A stretch of 64,000 nucleotides of DNA, from positions 186,001-250,000 of the forward strand of contig NZ_JBFNQN010000007.1 of assembly GCF_040796495.1 (NCBI RefSeq), given 5' to 3'. A program made the position numbers and the translations under genes. The notes under the pieces are model-generated. The model saw only the letters and a list, made by a program, of their open reading frames with translations, ran no database searches and was not told the DNA's origin. Shown piece by piece: positions 62,051-64,000 of the stretch; position 1 is the first letter of the stretch, and every line of letters begins with the position of its first letter. Source of the stretch: Kineococcus endophyticus (GTDB taxonomy: Bacteria > Actinomycetota > Actinomycetes > Actinomycetales > Kineococcaceae).

Positions 62051-63049
62051 GTGGACGTCGACGCCTTCCGAGCGGTGCACGAGCACGAGTGGTCGCGGTT
62101 GCGCCGCCTCGTCGCGCGCCGGCGCCTCGACGGGGCCGAGGCCGACGAGCTCGTCGTGCTCTACCAGCGCACCGCGACCCACCTGTCGGCCCTCCGGTCG
62201 GCGCAGTCCGAACCCGTGCTGCTCGACGAGCTGTCCACGCTGCTCGTCCGCGCGCGGGCCCGCCTCACCGGGTCCCGGTACACGGCCTGGCGCCAGCTGG
62301 TGCACTACGCGACGCGCGGGCTGCCCGCGGCGTTGTGGCGGCTGCGGTGGTGGACGACCGGCGCCTTCGTCTTCACCACGGTCATCGCCGTCGCCGCGGG
62401 GGTGTGGATCGCCGGGAACCCGGCGGCGCAGGCGAGCCTGTTCGGGTCCGACGAGAACATCCGTCAGCTCGTGTACTCCGACTTCGAGAACTACTACAGC
62501 GAGTACAGCAGCGCCGCGTTCTCCGGCCGGGTCTGGACGAACAACGCCTGGGTCGCCGCGACGTGCATCGCCCTGGGCATCACCGGTCTGCCCGTCCTCG
62601 CCGCGCTGGCCAGCAACGCCGTCAACGTGGGCCTGCAGGGCGGTCTGCTCATCGAGAACGGGCGCGGGGAGGTGTTCTTCGGCCTCATCCTCCCGCACGG
62701 GATCCTCGAACTGACGGCGGTCTTCGTCGCCGCCGGAGCCGGTCTGAAGCTGTTCTGGGCGTGGGTCGCACCAGGACCCCGGAGCCGGTCGAGTTCGCTG
62801 GCGACCGAGGGCCGCGCGATGTTCGGCGTGGCCCTCGGTCTCGTCGTCGTGCTGTTCGTCTCCGGGATCATCGAGGGTTTCGTGACGCCCTCGGGGTTGC
62901 CGACGTGGGCGCGCATCGGCATCGGTGTCCTGGCCGAACTCGTGTTCTGGACGTACTGCCTCGTCCTGGGCCGGCCCGCCGCCCGCGCGGGGGAGACGGG
63001 CGACCTCGAGGAGCGCTACGCGGGCGACTCCCTGCCCACGGCCGGCTGA
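62051..63049 (+). CDS. Stage II sporulation protein M-like membrane protein
   Basis: 332 residues. An N-terminal soluble helical part (about 1-100, VDAFRAVHEHEWSRLRRLVAR) precedes five to six helices of the SpoIIM/DUF95 fold (GAFVFTTVIAVAAGVWIAG; NNAWVAATCIALGITGLPVL; ILPHGILELTAVFVAAGAGL). In non-sporulating actinobacteria this protein is widespread, usually with RDD and MoxR/DUF58 genes, and has no proven sporulation role. GTG 62051. The end overlaps the convergent ATPase by 34 bases. Confidence 0.88.
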   Translation: MDVDAFRAVHEHEWSRLRRLVARRRLDGAEADELVVLYQRTATHLSALRSAQSEPVLLDELSTLLVRARARLTGSRYTAWRQLVHYATRGLPAALWRLRWWTTGAFVFTTVIAVAAGVWIAGNPAAQASLFGSDENIRQLVYSDFENYYSEYSSAAFSGRVWTNNAWVAATCIALGITGLPVLAALASNAVNVGLQGGLLIENGRGEVFFGLILPHGILELTAVFVAAGAGLKLFWAWVAPGPRSRSSSLATEGRAMFGVALGLVVVLFVSGIIEGFVTPSGLPTWARIGIGVLAELVFWTYCLVLGRPAARAGETGDLEERYAGDSLPTAG

Positions 63050-64000
63050 CCCGCACTGCCCAGGAGACTGCGGGTGAGTTCCTCGGCGTCGGACAGCAGT
63101 TCGTCGAGCGCGGAACGGACGTCGTCGTCGGTGACGTCGTGCCCGGCCTCGGCCCCGACGAGCACGGCCCGGCGCAGGAGTTCGCGGGCGAAGCTCGCCG
63201 TCACGCCCTCGGTGCGGTCCGCGGCCTCCTCCAGCACCGCCTCCGACAGCGGCAGGTCCCGCGCGTAGAGGCGGAACAGCGCGCTGCGGGCCGCCCGGTC
63301 CGGCAGCGGCACCTGCACCGCGAGGTCGACGCGGCCGGGCCGTTGCGCCAGGGCGCGTTCGAGCAGGTCGACGCGGTTCGTGGTCAGCAGGAACGCGACG
63401 TCGGCGTCCCCGTCGAGCCCTTCCATGGCGTCGAGCAGCTGGAACAGCAGCGGCCGCTGACCGGGGTCGAACCCGCGGTCCTCGGCGACGAGGTCGCAGT
63501 CCTCCAGCACGACGACGGCGGGTTGCATGGCGCGGGCCAGGTGCGCCGCCGTCGTGACGTGCGCGAGGGACTCCCCGGCGAGCAGGACGACGGTGGTGCC
63601 CTCCGCGCGGGCGACGAGGTGGCGGACCGTGAGCGTCTTGCCGGTCCCGGGCGGCCCGTAGAGCAGCACCCCGCGCTTGAGGTGCTGACCGGCGCCCGAC
63701 AGTCGCGCCGCGTGCGCACCGACCCCGACGACGTGCCGGGCGATGCGGTCCAGGGACCCCGGCGGCAGCACGACGTCCTCGGCCGCGACCTGCGGCCGGT
63801 GCAGGAACGTGATCCCCGCGTTCTGGGGTTCGAACGGCGACCCCGAGAACGACAGGACCTGCCCCCGCAGCACGCTGTGCTCCACCATGAGCCGGCGGAC
63901 CTCGGTGATGAACTCGGCGACGACGGCCTCGTCGGGGCAGACGACCTCGAAGCAGCTGGGTTGCCCGAACTGCCGCTGCGCCGCGCGCTGCAGCAGCGCG
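63016..64000 (-). CDS. AAA ATPase, 5' end beyond window
   Basis: The frame stays open to the window edge, so only the C-terminal ~327 residues are seen. Walker A LLYGPPGTGKTLTVRHL, Walker B AVVVLEDCDLVAEDR, and the second-region-of-homology segment FLLTTNRVDLLERALAQRPG then RVD mark a classical AAA (FtsH/Cdc48-like) module; a lid of helices ends the protein. An ATG at 63888 is internal: codons upstream (QPSCFEVVCPDEAVVAEF) continue a plausible N-terminal domain. Role unknown. Confidence 0.88.
   Translation of the reverse strand, partial: ALLQRAAQRQFGQPSCFEVVCPDEAVVAEFITEVRRLMVEHSVLRGQVLSFSGSPFEPQNAGITFLHRPQVAAEDVVLPPGSLDRIARHVVGVGAHAARLSGAGQHLKRGVLLYGPPGTGKTLTVRHLVARAEGTTVVLLAGESLAHVTTAAHLARAMQPAVVVLEDCDLVAEDRGFDPGQRPLLFQLLDAMEGLDGDADVAFLLTTNRVDLLERALAQRPGRVDLAVQVPLPDRAARSALFRLYARDLPLSEAVLEEAADRTEGVTASFARELLRRAVLVGAEAGHDVTDDDVRSALDELLSDAEELTRSLLGSAGQPAVGRESPA

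Overview
The window is about three-quarters G+C and densely coded on both strands. It uses many GTG starts and stop/start overlaps of the GTGA/ATGA type. Together the genes point to a motile actinobacterium: coenzyme F420 genes (fbiA/fbiB), a WhiB regulator, a four-gene 'conservon', mannose and galactose nucleotide-sugar genes, a DprE2-type enzyme of arabinan precursor synthesis, Tat-exported LGFP-repeat wall hydrolases and a methyl-accepting chemotaxis protein. A Kineococcus-like (Kineosporiales) organism fits best. This is inference from gene content; no rRNA is present to confirm it.

Layout. 1-9.1 kb: three wall-hydrolase genes carrying LGFP repeats (one cut by the window edge), a DUF1800-DUF1501 pair and a chemotaxis receptor. 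9.3-17.5 kb: an AAA ATPase with no usable start codon, a GT-C glycosyltransferase, dprE2, an AEC transporter, galE divergent from manA, and an APC permease. 17.5-22 kb: NfeD and flotillin-like proteins, an AbrB-family membrane protein, a TIGR03089 protein and an SRPBCC protein. 22-30.1 kb: a surface-glycan gene set (GT-C protein, GT2, a GT4-methyltransferase fusion, a flippase-like membrane protein), with a GNAT enzyme and a methyltransferase in between. 30.2-35.6 kb: a complete five-gene oligopeptide ABC importer. 35.6-40 kb: small regulators and enzymes, including a DNA-glycosylase gene split by an in-frame TAG.

39.9-51.8 kb resembles the mycobacterial fbiB-fbiA / whiB2 / Rv3259-Rv3258c / manB / Rv3256c neighbourhood, but with a conservon (sensor kinase, roadblock, DUF742, small GTPase) inserted after whiB. 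manA is not in this block; it sits next to galE at 15 kb. 52-64 kb holds sahH, an SGNH hydrolase, glgX, an RDD protein, an S9 peptidase, gap, a GlxA-type regulator, a SpoIIM-like protein and a truncated AAA ATPase.

The most interesting signal is an 18-bp element repeated exactly upstream of both the chemotaxis receptor and the DUF1800-DUF1501 operon. In both places it ends in CTCAAG and is followed, after exactly 15 bases, by a GCCGA/GTCGA box, which looks like a flagellar-type sigma promoter. It would tie the poorly understood DUF1800/DUF1501 pair to motility control. Other points are a probable single-base nonsense mutation in the glycosylase gene, the start-less ATPase, several long near-perfect palindromes between genes, and the relocated conservon. 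No tRNA, rRNA, CRISPR array, insertion sequence or prophage was seen.
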